Origin: Torymus aiolomorphi
Taxonomy: Eukaryota; Arthropoda; Insecta; Hymenoptera; Torymidae
Assembly (NCBI GenBank): GCA_036365515.1
Contig: CM070874.1
Span: 220,022,942 to 220,086,941 of the forward strand
Length of the DNA stretch: 64,000 bases
Reading direction: 5' to 3'
Within the stretch, counting starts at the first letter, position 1. The number at the start of each line of letters is the position of its first letter. Position numbers and translations under genes: made by a program. The notes beneath the pieces are model-generated. The model ran no database searches and had not been told where the DNA came from. It was given only the letters and a program-made list of their open reading frames with translations. Below, one piece after another: positions 1-11,263 of this stretch.

Positions 1-2
1 TA

Positions 3-790
3 CCGGGTGTCCCATTTTAAAACCACCAGGCAAATATCTCGAAAACTAAGGGAGATGGAAAAAAACTTATAATACAAAAGTTGTAGGGTTCAGAGGGGCC
101 CAACGGATCGTGACCTTGGTTATGACTTTGAGGTCAATGCTCAAGTTCATTTGAAGGTCAAATCGATTTTTTCAAATGGGAACCCCCACTTTTGACCTCG
201 TAAATGGAAAGAGCGGAAAATTTTACGTTCAGATATGTCCTTGAGTCAAGGTCATGGTCATGGTCATGGTCATGTTTAAAATCAAAATCAATAAACGCAT
301 CAAAACATTCCCATAATTAGGTATACGAGACAAATTGTTAAATACAAAAGTTGTAGGGTTCAGAGAGGCCCAACTGATCGTAACCTTGGTTATGACCTTG
401 AGGTCAATGATCAAGGTCATTTGAAGATCAAATCGATTTTTTCAAATGGGAACCCCCACTTTTGACCTCGTAAATGGAAAGAGCGGAAAATTGTACGTTT
501 AGATATGTCCGTGAGTCAAGGCCATGGTCATGGTCATGGTCATGTTTAAAATCCAAATCAATCAACGCATCCAAACATTCCCATAATTACGCATACGAGT
601 GTTAAATACAGAAGTTGTAGTGTTTGGAGGGGCCCAACTGATCGTGACCTTGACCATGAACTTGAGGTCAAGGATGATGTCGTTTGAAGGTTAAATCAAT
701 TTTGTTTAACGGCAACCCTCACTTTTGACCTCGTAAATAGAAAAACCGAAAAATTCTGATATGACCTTGGGTCAAGGTCATGGTCAAAGT
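3..790 (+). repeat. Left long terminal inverted repeat with three subrepeats
   Basis: Three ~265-bp direct subrepeats begin near 75, 342 and 606, each with the core AAGTTGTAG(G/T)GTT. They match the right arm in inverted orientation. The arm is dense in AGGTCA and TGACCT hexamers, including several TCAAGGTCA, and in the run GGTCATGGTCATGGTCATG near 250-270 and 530-545. The third unit is the most diverged. Confidence 0.9.
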
Positions 791-1960
791 TATGGTCAGT
801 TTCCGTGCAGTTAAGAGCAAAGTCGGAGAAGACCCGGTCACCTAAGGCAAGGTCGGAGATTACCAGGCCAGTTAAGGCAAGGTCGGAGATGACCCGGCCA
901 GTTAAGGCAAGGTCAAAAGTTGCACCATTTGCTTGTTGGCAACATTCTATTCTCCTTTTAAAGTTTCTAACAGTATTTAATAATACTTGACGTGGAATAC
1001 TTAAGCAGATTTGTGTAATCCTTTGAATCATGTCATCTCTTGTAGTTGGCCTGTTGCGGTAGACTGTATTTTTTAGGAAGCCCCATAAATAAAAATCTGG
1101 AGATGTCAGATCTGGAGATCTTGGTGGCCATGCTACGGGACCTCCTCTACCAATCCATCGACCTTAAACCTTTCATTAAGAAAATCTCTGACAATTCTGG
1201 CATAATGTGGAGGAGCACCATCTTGTAGCCACATTCTGGCCCTTGTATGGAGATCAACGTTTTCTAGAAAGAGTGGCAGCTTGTCTCTCAGCAACTGTAA
1301 ATAAGTATGTTGAGTTACGTGACCTTCAAAAAAATAAGGTCCAATCAGACATCCGTTAATAATACCACACCATACCGTTACATTCCAGCAATGCTGATGA
1401 TCAACTTCTCGCATCCTATGAGGATTAACAGGAGACCAGTAGTGGCAATTATGGCGATTCAACATACCAGTACTCTGAAATGTAGCCTCGTCGCTAAAAA
1501 GAACATTGTTAAAGAAATTTTCATCATCAGTAATTTGTTGTCTTGCCCATTGGCAAAATGTTATTCTCCGTCGATAATCTTCCACAATTAAAGCTTGATT
1601 TAGAGTAATATGGTAAGGATGGTAATGCGCATATCGTAAATATCTACTGGCCGTAGATCTTGGAATACCCATTGTTAACCCGATTTCGCGTAAACTGACA
1701 TGAACATTTAAATGTACCATGGCTAGAACAGCAAGAAAGCGAGGATTATTTTCATAATCGTGTTCATTCAGTGTCCTCCTTCTTCGAACGAAGTTTCCTT
1801 GTCGACCGCGCAGTTCAATGTCACGTATTACCGTATGATCAGGATGTTGTCGTTGAGGGAACCGAGCACGATACAATCTGCTTGTCTCTCGATAGTTTCG
1901 TCGACATTCTCCTAAAATAAGAAGAATGTCAACTATTTCATTAGCAGAATAGTCAGGCAT
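696..1960 (-). pseudogene. Tc1/mariner-type DDE transposase, one frameshift
   Basis: The gene cuts and pastes the surrounding element. It starts at ATG 1960 with an N-terminal helix-turn-helix region (residues ~1-110, homeodomain-like DNA binding). The DDE_3-type catalytic core follows: first Asp in LFSDEATF, second Asp in WLQDGAPPH, third Asp in RSPDLTSPDFYLWG. The last two are about 34-35 residues apart, so the signature is DD34D-like. The first frame stops at 1133. The matching continuation is in another minus-strand frame from about 1166 downward, so one small indel near 1155-1166 breaks the gene before the third catalytic residue. The continued frame runs to 696 and ends in four imperfect decapeptide repeats encoded by a 30-bp minisatellite. 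Full length would be about 420 residues, long for Tc1/mariner because of this tail. Confidence 0.85.
808..925 (-). repeat. 30-bp minisatellite in the transposase 3' end
   Basis: Close to four copies of a 30-bp unit (AAGGCAAGGTCGGAGATGAC plus 10 bases). The period is a multiple of three, so it reads through in the transposase frame as repeats of the type DLALTGRVIS. It also contains AAGGTC steps like those in the terminal repeats. Confidence 0.85.
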
Positions 1961-2249
1961 TCTTTTTTAGTTGTAAATGCAATTATTTATCAAAACACAC
2001 CACAAAAGAAATAATATGTTATTATACTATACAATATTTTAAAACGAAAAAGTTTAATTTTCTGTGCCAATATAAGTGTGCTCAATTTGAAAACAATTTG
2101 ATGTAAACAGTAATAATTATTGGCTATTACCGATCAATGCTGAATACTACCGGTCACTATTGGATACAGGTGGTCAACACTTATTAACTTTTGTTATTAT
2201 TTTATATAAGTGGTTAACCCTGGTAAATATTGATAATAGTAAAATAGTA

Positions 2250-3005
2250 AAATTTTCCGCTCTTTCCATTTACGAGGTCAAAAATAGGGGTTCCCATTTG
2301 AAAAAATCGATTTGACCTTCAAATGACCTTGATCATTGACCTCAAGGTCATAACCAAGGTCACGATCAGTTGGGCCGCTCCAAACCCTACAACTTCTGTA
2401 TTTAACACTCGTATGCGTAATTATGGGAATGTTTGGATGCGTTGATTGATTTTGATTTTGAACATGACCATGACCATGACCGCCGGCCTTGACTCAGGGA
2501 CACATCTGAACGTAAAATTTTCCGCTCTTTCCATTTACGATGTCAGAAATGGGGGTTCCCATTTGAAAAAATCGATTTGACCTTCAAATGACCTTGATCA
2601 TTGACCACAAGGTCATAACCAAGGTTACGATCAGTTGGGCCCCTCTGAACCCTACAACTTTTGTATTTAACAATTTGTCTCGTATGCCTAATTATGGGAA
2701 TGTTTTGATGCGTTGATTGATTTTGATTTTAACCATGACCATGACCGTGACCATGACCTTGACTCAAGGACATATCGGAACGTAAAATTTTCCGCTCTTT
2801 CCATTTACGATGTCAAAAGTGGGGGTTCCTATTTGAAAAAATCGATTTGACCTTCAAATGACCTTGATTATTGATCTCAAGGTCATAACCAAGGTCACGA
2901 TCAGTTGGGCCCCACTGAACCCTACAACTTTTGTATTAAAAGTTTTTTTCCATCTCCCTTAGTTTTCGAGATATTTGCCTGGTGGTTTTAAAATGGGACA
3001 CCCGG
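2250..3005 (-). repeat. Right long terminal inverted repeat
   Basis: This is the inverted counterpart of 3-790. The core CCGCTCTTTCCATTTACGA occurs near 2259, 2523 and 2792, once per subrepeat. The outer ~70 bp are almost identical to the left end, so the outermost unit is the best conserved. Confidence 0.9.
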
Positions 3006-3359
3006 TATATGCTGCTGCTATACAATCATTAAATTATTTTTTGATCGAGGGAAAAGAAAGGCGGACTTTCGACGAACAAAAGTACAACTGAATCTTGCGC
3101 CGTAAGATCCACCACGCAAGTACACCACGAACGATTCATAACTAAATGAATTCAATTATTTTACTTTGCCATGAAAATTTTATCACATTTTTATTCGTTT
3201 TATAGCTATATTTGCAAGACTTATGATGGGAGTTTTATATTTTATTTGCTGTTTCTTATGATAATTTTATAACTCGTATTATTTTAGTACCAACTTAAAA
3301 TATATATCAATTCATTCATTGACTAAAAAAACTAATTACATTTTTATGAAAGAATCCTA

Positions 3360-4970
3360 CTAGAAATGACCAATTAAAACCGACTAAAACAAATTAATTT
3401 ACACAATTCTACATTGAAACCGATTGAAATCGATTCATTTTTCATTGTTTTAAATCGGTTCTAATTGTTTCTTATATGGAATTTTGTAAATGAATCGATT
3501 TTGATGGGTCATTTTTATATAAATATGCTATTAACACTTTCACAAAGCAAAAGTATCACTGTTTTCTCATTTGCGCTTGCTGGCCTCGTTTGCAAAGTTT
3601 GCGTGGGAAGTAAAATAATTTTGTGTTCTCCGGCCGGACAGCGCCAACTTCCCAGCCGCTGCGCGAAACAAAGTTGCCGCTTTTCGGCGCCGTCGAGCCG
3701 AAAAATAGTACACACCTTGGCAAGTAAAAAAGAAAGCCTCAGATCACATGTTTGTCAACCTCGGCTTCACCTCGGCCCACAATTACATGTGATCTGAGAC
3801 ATTTCTTATTTTACTGGCCTAGGTACGTAATATACTATCTGCTTTCATGACGCCTGTACCACACATCCGTGAGAAGTAAGGACTATACGTAAGTGTATAC
3901 TATAAGTAAGTGTAATGTTTAATACAATAATATATTATATACACACAGCTCTTGACATATTATATGTATTAATTGATTTAAGGATTTTCGAAAATTAAAA
4001 TTAGATTCATAATTGCATTCACTTCATGAACTCCTATATACACTTTTGTCCAAACTTCGCTGCTTTTTCTTAATTTTTATCCGCCACCGACTAAATATTA
4101 CTTTTCGACACGGGTGCGGAAGTAGATCACGTACCGCATGTGACGTTTTTCGCTCGAGCGAAGCGAGAGCTAAAAGTCACAAGAGATAAATAATCTAATT
4201 ACGTACTACAGATATACGAACTGTATTATATACCACGAAAAATCATATCAAAGTTGTGATTTTGAGGCTAGAGTAGTATAAAAAATATAAAATTAAGTGC
4301 GTGTGTGGGCATGCTTATAAAAACAATATATAGCGTGTTTTGACATTACTCAATAAAAAAAATTAAAGGGAATAATTGTTTATTAAAAACAGTAATATTA
4401 TTAAATGTACAAATTAAATCGATTGTCGATTAAAATAAATTTTTTATCTCTGAGTTACATTGAATTAAATCTAATTAAAATTATGGTATTCGATTGATAA
4501 CGATTGAAGAGATATTTTGCATACAAAATTATGACATTGAAGTCGATTCATATTAGATTATTATTCATCTCGATTAAAATCAATTAATTCAATAAATTAA
4601 TTGATTTATATTCATATAGTCTATGAACAATTCGATCACATTTGAAATATGTAAGTGCAATAGAAGATATGCGTAATGAAATCGATTCAAACAAATGTAA
4701 TCGATTTTGAGACTAAATTGTGTACCCAAGTTTTACATTTAAAAACGATTGAAGAGTTATTTTATTAAAATCTATTAGAAGCAATAAAACTAAATAGAAA
4801 AAAGTATATTGAAGTCGATAGACCAAGAGATAAAGTCTATATTTTCAAATCGATTTTAATCAACAACAATCAAAAATTTTTAATTGACTTCAATTGTATA
4901 CTATGTTGCAATCGAATCTAATGTAAAAATTGGGTGCACAAATTAGTCTCACAATCGATTGAATTTTTTT
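3360..4970. repeat. Cryptic repeat rich in AATCGATT-like words
   Basis: More than a dozen copies or near copies of AATCGATT, CGATTGAA and TCGATTAAA are scattered with no fixed period, for example near 3420, 3490, 4418, 4500, 4680, 4698, 4850 and 4953. They are probably remains of an old AT-rich satellite or slippage-prone DNA. Confidence 0.5.
3738..3798. repeat. Perfect 14-bp hairpin arms
   Basis: CTCAGATCACATGT at 3738-3751 is followed 33 bases later by its exact reverse complement at 3785-3798. The intervening bases are GC-richer than the surroundings. It could be a small palindromic insertion. No function is visible. Confidence 0.7.
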
Positions 4971-4999
4971 TTATTGATTTCAATCCGCTATTTTTAGCA

Positions 5000-6085
5000 G
5001 GGTGGCGACGAACCTTTAGTCATTCCTGCGCCTCCACGCCTCGCTCGGTTGGTCGCTCGTTTTATCTCCCCCTTACTCTCTCCCTCTCTAATTCTCACAC
5101 GCAGGCAGCTATCTTTATTCCTCCCGCTCCCTACGTTCTCATTCACTCTGGCCCTGTATAGCACGCAGGCTATGACCTCCTTTCTCTTACTCCTGCATGC
5201 TAGCACCGCTGTGCAGTGTTTATATATCGACTCTCCCTTACTCATTCCCTTACTGGATGCAGCGCGCAGGCTGTTACAGTTCGCAATCTCTTTCTCTCTC
5301 TCGCCTACTCGCAATGGCCGGGGCGATAGTGCAGCGCACAAGCTGCTGCTGGCCAGCTTCTCTCTCTCCCCCTCGTCCTAGCGCCGCTGCACACTCTCTC
5401 TCTCACTCGTTCTCGCATGTATACGCGCGAGGCTCTCGTATGCGGCCGACGTGCAGTGCACCGGCTGCTACGCGCCGCGTCTTTCTCACTCTCTCTACCT
5501 CACTCTCGTATGTCGTGTGTGGTTTTATTAACGCCGTAGTGTCAGTGTCAGTGCTCGTGGTGCTGGGTGTGTGTGCGTGTGTGCGTGCGTGCGTGCGTGT
5601 GTGCGTGCGTGTGTGCGTGCGTGCGTGCGTGCGTGCGTGCGTGTGTGTGTGTGTGTGCGTGTGTTGTCAACCGCTGTCTCCGACTTCACGCCCGCCATCG
5701 TCGCCGTCGTGGCTGTACTATGCCGCGCCGGCACAGCATGATCGTCGAGAGCCCATGGGCACGGTCACACCCGGCGCACAGTTTTATTCGACCGTGTGCG
5801 TCGTCTGTGATCGCGCGGGCATGCGTCACGGCCTTCGTCCTGCTGTCTCTTCGCCTGTTTTCTCTCTCTCTCCTGGGGCAATATCTTCGTCGCCCGCCAA
5901 GAATCTCGGGGCGATGAGTGTGGCGTGCGCGTCATCTGCTTGCCCGGCAAGTACCTCGACAGAATGAGAACACCGAATGAGCTATGGGTACGTGCGTGTG
6001 CACGTAGCTCGGTGTCGGTGTAGTCTGCCTCGCCCGGGTAGCCATATGCCCCGTTCAACATGATGCGAGAAGCGCACCACGTTAC
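5000..6085. other. CT- and GC-rich non-coding stretch
   Basis: Composition shifts sharply from AT-rich to pyrimidine-rich (many CTCTCT runs at 5080-5520) with a GT/GTGC microsatellite. Long open frames exist on both strands, but they are low-complexity Ser/Leu/Cys/Arg reads of the simple repeats, with no domains. The stretch lies where the missing part of the gypsy 3' LTR would be expected, but I see no clear match to 20606-21150. Confidence 0.5.
5566..5662. repeat. (TGTGCG/GT)n microsatellite
   Basis: About 97 bp of alternating GTGTGC, GTGCGT and GT units, a Z-DNA-prone alternating purine-pyrimidine tract. Confidence 0.9.
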
Positions 6086-6211
6086 AGAGTATAAGACTTA
6101 CTTTTACAAGGAGCAGCCGATTCACTCGGCTCTCTCTCGCTCTCTCTCGCCCGCACAGTAGTTACGCGCTATGTCTCTCCCTCTCTCTCTCCCTCGTACT
6201 CACTGTATCGG
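6086..6211 (-). repeat. Detached piece of the gypsy 3' LTR, left of the P-like insertion
   Basis: The sequence from AGAGTATAAGACTTACTTTT to CTCACTGTATCGG matches 21155-21290 of the intact 5' LTR. The next LTR bases (GTCGGCAGGCAGG) are found only after the P-like element, at about 11700. The LTR has therefore been split by that insertion. Upstream of 6086 similarity stops abruptly, so the outer part of this LTR is missing or replaced. Confidence 0.8.
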
Positions 6212-6672
6212 CAATGAAGGTAGACACTAATAGAAGCGCAAAGCCTGCAGAGAGATTGAGGCAACCCGAATGTAGTATGCACCCCGACCACGCGCAGCGC
6301 GGCAGTCGATTTCTGAAAGTTTCGTGAACAGCTGACTGAGCTGACGAACGGCCGATAACATACCACCCGTAACGACTGCAATGGTAACATAATACATATT
6401 ATGTATGTAAAACTGATAAACTGGGCATTACAAAAATGTTAGTAATCAACATTAATTACAAGGAAGTAGACTAAACCCCAAAAACATTTAACAAAACAAA
6501 TTAATGTTTAAACTCCAATCTATAAACCAAATGGGGGAACAGTTTATATATTACATCCACGTTACGAACATATGTATGTGGCGTTGGTCCTGTGGATAAC
6601 GTACCTGAATACTACTCTTTTGATGCGGGTTCAAATCCATCACCCGGAAAATATTTTTTTTTTTTTTTTTTA
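6212..6672 (+). repeat. Left ~450-bp terminal inverted repeat of the P-like element
   Basis: It matches 11264-11693 inverted. The left copy contains an extra ~27 bp (about 6340-6366) absent from the right copy. The inner part holds a tRNA-like sequence followed by a run of about 20 T. Confidence 0.87.
6578..6648 (+). other. tRNA-like (tRNA-Arg-like) sequence in the left inverted repeat
   Basis: The stretch begins GTGGCGTTGGTCCTGTGGATAACG and includes GGTTCAAATCC, good matches to Pol III A- and B-box elements at tRNA spacing. A T-run follows immediately at 6653-6671, as in a Pol III terminator. The head resembles tRNA-Arg (GTGGATAACG). The T stem does not pair fully and I cannot fold a convincing acceptor stem, so it is tRNA-derived and not a working tRNA gene. 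Confidence 0.6.
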
Positions 6673-6764
6673 TTTCTTTAATTAATGAGTACTTAAGACT
6701 GTATACTTTTATTCAGGGCTGCGAAAATATTGTAAGATTTTTAATTGCGCATTAATTTAATTTT

Positions 6765-7060
6765 AATTAAGAACTAAAATTTCAATCATTAATTGAATCA
6801 GCGTTTAATAAAGAATTAAAATTTTAATTGTTAATTAAACCAGCATTTTATTAAGATTTAATATTTCAGTCTTTAATTGAACCCATGTTTAAGTAACGAT
6901 TGAAATTTAAATTTTTTACTGAACGCGGGTTTAATTGACGCTTGAAATTTTAATTCTTATAATTAAACGCTGATTCAATTAACGATTAAAAATTTAGTTC
7001 TTAACTAAATGCGGGTTTAATTAACGATTGATATTTTAATCCTTAATTAAACTGAATAAT
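6765..7060. repeat. ~43-bp AT-rich minisatellite, about seven units
   Basis: Units follow the form GATTGAAATTTTAATTCTTA then ATTAAACGCGGGTTTAATTA with variation, starting near 6768, 6811, 6853, 6897, 6938, 6983 and 7025. It lies between the left inverted repeat and the transposase 3' end. Confidence 0.8.
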
Positions 7061-7974
7061 TAATTTATTTATTTATTTAGACGGGCAAATTGGCCTTTAC
7101 ATATATTAAATACTAGGTATATAGACGGTGGTAAGATAACAACAAGTATAAAACGAATTATAAATTAGTAAACGAATTATAATTAATTGAAATTTTAATA
7201 AATTATTTGCAACCCTTCTTTTATTTCTGCTGCTTATTTTTTTGCAATTTTGGAACAGTTTTCCGCACTACCTTTGAGGTACTGTTCGAAGTGCGTTGGA
7301 TATTTTTTTTGCTTTATTTACAAATTATCATATAAAACATTTCAAAATACTTCATTACAATCTCATGACATGTAGAAATTATATTGAAGTATTCAATAAT
7401 CTTTAAATATAACTATTGTAAATAAAACCGTGGAATCCTTCGCCAGTAGCCATACACAAACCACGGGAGCCGTCCATCCCATCTCCAGGCTCCTTTGACC
7501 TTTTCCACCTCCTCCTTTGTGTGCACTTTATTATAAAAAAACTCTAAAAGCGCCTATTATAATCTTCAACATTTTTATAAATATATAGAAGAATAATATA
7601 CTTACAAAAATTTATTCAAATACAAAATGTAACTTTTTTGCCTTTTTATAATGAAGTACATAATAAAATAATAATATTAATTTCAATATTTTCTACTAAA
7701 AGTAACTGTACCATGTCTTGCAATTACTTAAAATAGTTCAACAAAAATTAATATTATTATTTCTGGTCTTTGTAATGCGGCCTTTGAAAAGTTAACACGA
7801 AAAAAAAAGAAATAATACTAAATATAATACTGACAATAATTACAATACAATGAATTTTTAACGCGACTAACAATCAAGTTTAAGCATTTCTTATTACGTT
7901 TAGGTGCATTTACGGAAGCGGATCGCTTGTTAACTTTTCTATCTCTAAAATCTTTTGTCATCCATTTAACATTA
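7061..7974. other. Non-coding 3' part of the P-like element
   Basis: AT-rich, with no domain-bearing open frame. It contains TTTATTTATTTA near 7066 and a short GC-richer block (7430-7520) of unknown origin. It presumably includes the transposase 3' UTR. Confidence 0.5.
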
Positions 7975-9951
7975 TTAAAAATGTGCGTCTTTAAAAAAAA
8001 ATTTAATAACATAATCTCGATGTTCTATACACGCGTCGTTTCCAAAAAAAATACTATGATTCACTAGCAATTGCTTTTTTATTAATTGGTACAAATATTC
8101 AGCTACATTATTCATGTGAGACATCTTACAAAATTCACTTTCATAAATACTATACATATCTAAAATAATCGAAAAGAAAATTTGTGTTGGAGCTTTTAAA
8201 CTCCCATAAGGATAACCTTTTAAGGAGGGAAATGCTTTCCACAGCAACAGTAAATCCGATGATGAATCCAGTTCGTTATCATTGCAAATAAAATCTTTTT
8301 TACACTCGTCACAGTTGAATTTTTGTAAATTTTTAAACGCGAGATAACCAGCAACGTATTTTTTAGAACAGTTTTGGAAATCAGAACTTTTCTCTTTAAC
8401 TTCTTTGTTTGTTTGAAGTTGCTGTTCATCGTTTAAAGTTGATTTGGCATCGTTATTAATAAACCACTCATCAATTTGTTTGTTTATTATTAAATTTTTA
8501 AAGTCTTCTTTCTCTTTAAGCGCATCTTCATTAATACATTTATCAAAACTAGAAATTAATAATCGAGCCTCATCCGGTTCGCAGTTTGTTCCGACGGGTG
8601 GTACTAATAAAGTTATCATTAACGAGTACTGAAAATTTCTACGAAACTGCATAACAGTCGGGTTATCGTTATGCCCTGATCGAGATCTCATTGTTCCGAA
8701 AAAGTTTTCAAGTTTATCTTGATTTAGACGAGAAGTTAATACATACGGTTTACCTTCGTTTTTTAACTGAGTCCACAACTCCAAAGTAGCATTTTTTGTT
8801 AAAATTATACTATTAAAACAATCCGGATTTTTACTCATTTACCATTGTTCAAACCACGTCACCGCATCGCGTAAATATTTTTCTACCTGTGGATTTTTTT
8901 CTGATAAGCCGCGTTTTAAAGGGTTTCGATCATTAGCGCTTCGAGCATTAAGGCAATCAAAAACATCATTTAATTTTTTACAAAAATTAGCAGTTGCTAC
9001 TGTTGATTGATCTTTTAAATCGCCAGAAATTGCACCTGCCATAAGGGCCGCGTAAACGGAATTACTGAAAACTTGCGTAGCTAAACTGACTTTCATTTTT
9101 TCGAAATTATTAGGATTTATGTATCGATCTGTTAGTTTAGGTGCTGCTTTGCAAACTTTTGAACACTCGATTTCTCTCAATTCTCGAACAGCATTCCACG
9201 AAATTGTATCGTTACCTATTTTAATATCACTTCTAATTAAATTATTACGAATGCATTTAAAAATGTGAGGACCGTCGAATGCAAAAGTTATTTTACGACT
9301 TTGAAACTCAAAAAATGGTCTATTTTTATCAATTTTTAACGCAGCAATCGCTTTTTGATTGGAAGCTCCTTGATCACAAACCATGTGCCGAACCTTAAAA
9401 TCTATATCTTCAGTTAATTGCAAAACGTCGCAAACAATGGTTTGTAATGTGCTCCCTGGTACTGGACCATTCGTGGGAAAAAACATTAAAGGCTGCTTCC
9501 AATCGTAGGTTAAACCGGCGACCATAAATACTAAAACCGATTTTGCTATCTTCTGTTCGCGTTCTCCATAACCGTTCAAATCGTGATACCCTTCAATATA
9601 ATCCTCTTTTAAATTATACTCAAGCCCGGGTTTTAAACTCATTTCGTCCCACATTAAAACCGCCTCGTTTTCAAAATCTGTTTTACCCTGTAATTTAAGT
9701 TTAAGTTGATTTGAAAGTTGTTCGTTTTTTCCCGGTCTTAGATTAATAACGTTAACCCACCTGCGAATTAAAGAAATAGATGGCAAAGCAAACTTATGAA
9801 AATCCCTTAAAAATTGATAGGCTTTCGGAGATTTGTAGTAAAGGCCTAAAGCAAATTGCTTTTCCGGTTCTTCCCATTTTCTTTGCTTGTCATAATTTAA
9901 CTGCATTGCCAAAAAAGAAAACATTACTATTAACGTATTTTGAAGCTTCAT
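7975..9951 (-). pseudogene. P-element transposase: HTH, RNase H-like catalytic and C-terminal domains
   Basis: Two minus-strand blocks (8839-9951 and 7975-8838) lie in the same frame, separated only by a TAA at 8839-8841. The first starts with a region predicted to pair with an upstream coiled coil (QRKWEEPEKQFALGLYYKSP, then LRDFHKFALPS). The RNase H-like core follows, with acidic MWDEMSLKPG, CDQGASNQ and FDGPHIFKCIRNNL. The second block has the family's C-terminal LNQDKLENFFGTMRSRSG and DNPT motif holding the last catalytic Glu. This order is that of P-element and THAP9 transposases, which cut and rejoin DNA using GTP as cofactor. About 660 residues are visible. A frameshift near 9905-9925 separates it from the upstream coiled-coil frame. 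Confidence 0.87.
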
Positions 9952-10553
9952 TGATTATATCTTGTTTAGGATCAGACTTTGTGCTCTTAACTTTAGTTTT
10001 TTCATATCTGTCTAATTTTTGTTTCAAACTTTTATTGTTTCTTAATAATTGAGCATTTCTTTGTTTGAATTTATTTAAAGTTGTGGAAATGAGTGGTGCA
10101 CATTTTTTTTTTACGTTTTATTTTTATTGGCGCTTGCTGATTAAGAAGATTAAATGGCAATCTAGCATCATTTTTCGTATTTTCCGTTCCCGCTGCAGAA
10201 ACATCATCGTCATTACTTTGCTCGGGAAAAGTTTCAAGATTAACTGCTGAATTTAATGTATTTTCATCAAAAGAATTAACATGAATTGATTCGTTTAAAC
10301 TTGATTCATTACTTAGTTCATTACTAGTCATATTATTCGAAACATTACTTATTACTTCAGGAACGAGACCACTTAAACTTGATTGTGGGACAGTACCCGG
10401 TTTCAGTAACATTCTAGTAGAGGTGTGCAGAAAATCAGATGGTAAAAAGTGTTTACTACATACCCGTTTCTCTTCTAACTTTTTCAGACCCACTGTGTTT
10501 TCATTTAACTTAGAGAGCGCTTCGTCCTGAACAACTTCCAGCCATTTTCTCAA
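9952..10553 (-). pseudogene. P-like transposase N-terminal part: partial THAP domain and coiled coil
   Basis: The frame 10553-10071 has the second half of a THAP zinc-binding domain: RKWLEVV, then VCSKHFLPSDF with the C-X2-H pair, then LLKPGTVPQ, the usual THAP end. An acidic/Asn-rich linker follows. A Lys/Gln-rich coiled coil is readable in a different frame between about 10070 and 9925, so there are at least two frameshifts or a small intron. The first THAP Cys pair is not in this frame. TTACTAG at about 10557-10563 on the minus strand looks like a 3' splice site, so the first exon may lie further upstream, but I could not find it. Confidence 0.72.
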
Positions 10554-11263
10554 GCTAGTAAACTAAATATTGCTTAGCCACACTGATTACTGACAGTTAA
10601 AAACAAAGCACGATCTTCGCGCATGTAAACAAATGCAGGCGCGAACTCCCGTCTTGGCGCCTTTTTAAATGACATTTTTAATTCAAAACTTCTTTCGCTT
10701 TTCTTATACTTCTTATACGATTATAATAATTGATTACAAATTACTCATAATATCTAATATTATTAATTCGATTATTTAACTACATAAATTATTTAAAATA
10801 AATAATAATACTGTAATGAAAAACATTTCTAAGCAATACAAGTAAAACAGTATACAAATTAAAAAAATTTTAGTAAATAAAAAACGAACTATAACAACAT
10901 CATTTTACAAAAAATACTAATATAATAATAATAATATTCTTTAAATTAAATAAGGAAATTAAATAAGGAACAATTCTTTATTTCCTCTATATCATTTATT
11001 TTCTTTCTTCCACCGTTATATTTACAATAATTATATAACAATATTATTTAATAGTTCAATATAATGTCTACATGCCAAGAGATTGTAATGAAGTATTTCT
11101 AATTTTTTCATACAATCATTTGTAAATAAAAAAGAAATTATATCCAACGCATTCTGAACAGTACTTCCAGGGTAGTACAAAAAACTATTTAAAAACGTCA
11201 AAATGCAATACATTATTTTCCAACCAGCAGAAATGTACATTCTTACTTATTAATTAAAGAAAT
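10554..11263. other. Non-coding 5' region of the P-like element
   Basis: Mostly AT-rich. A GC-richer patch at 10600-10665 is a candidate position for promoter or exon 1 of the transposase, but no THAP start motif is readable. Short frames at 11031-11240 show no domain. Confidence 0.5.

Larger units (their letters stand above)
1..3007 (-). mobile_element. Tc1/mariner-superfamily DNA transposon, complete ends
   Basis: The element runs from 3 to 3005 and is flanked by TA on both sides (1-2 and 3006-3007), the target duplication expected of the IS630-Tc1-mariner superfamily. Both ends start CCGGGTGTCCCATTTTAAAA in inverted orientation. The inverted ends are unusually long (about 750-790 bp), and each consists of roughly three tandem ~265-bp subrepeats. 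One transposase gene lies between them on the minus strand and is frameshifted, so this copy is probably not autonomous. The window starts exactly at the element's left target site, so what lies further left is unknown. Confidence 0.88.
3008..5000. other. AT-rich non-coding region
   Basis: No convincing gene. The short open frames have no recognisable domains. The interval holds a hairpin (3738-3798) and a long stretch enriched in ATCGATT-like words (3360-4970), both listed separately. Confidence 0.6.

Noticed and set aside
5197..5967. 256-codon plus-strand frame
   Set aside because: Low-complexity Ser/Leu/Cys/Val from CT and GT microsatellites; no domain, competing frames on both strands.
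6578..6648. Functional tRNA gene
   Set aside because: T-arm pairing is incomplete and no acceptor stem is found; retained only as a tRNA-like sequence.
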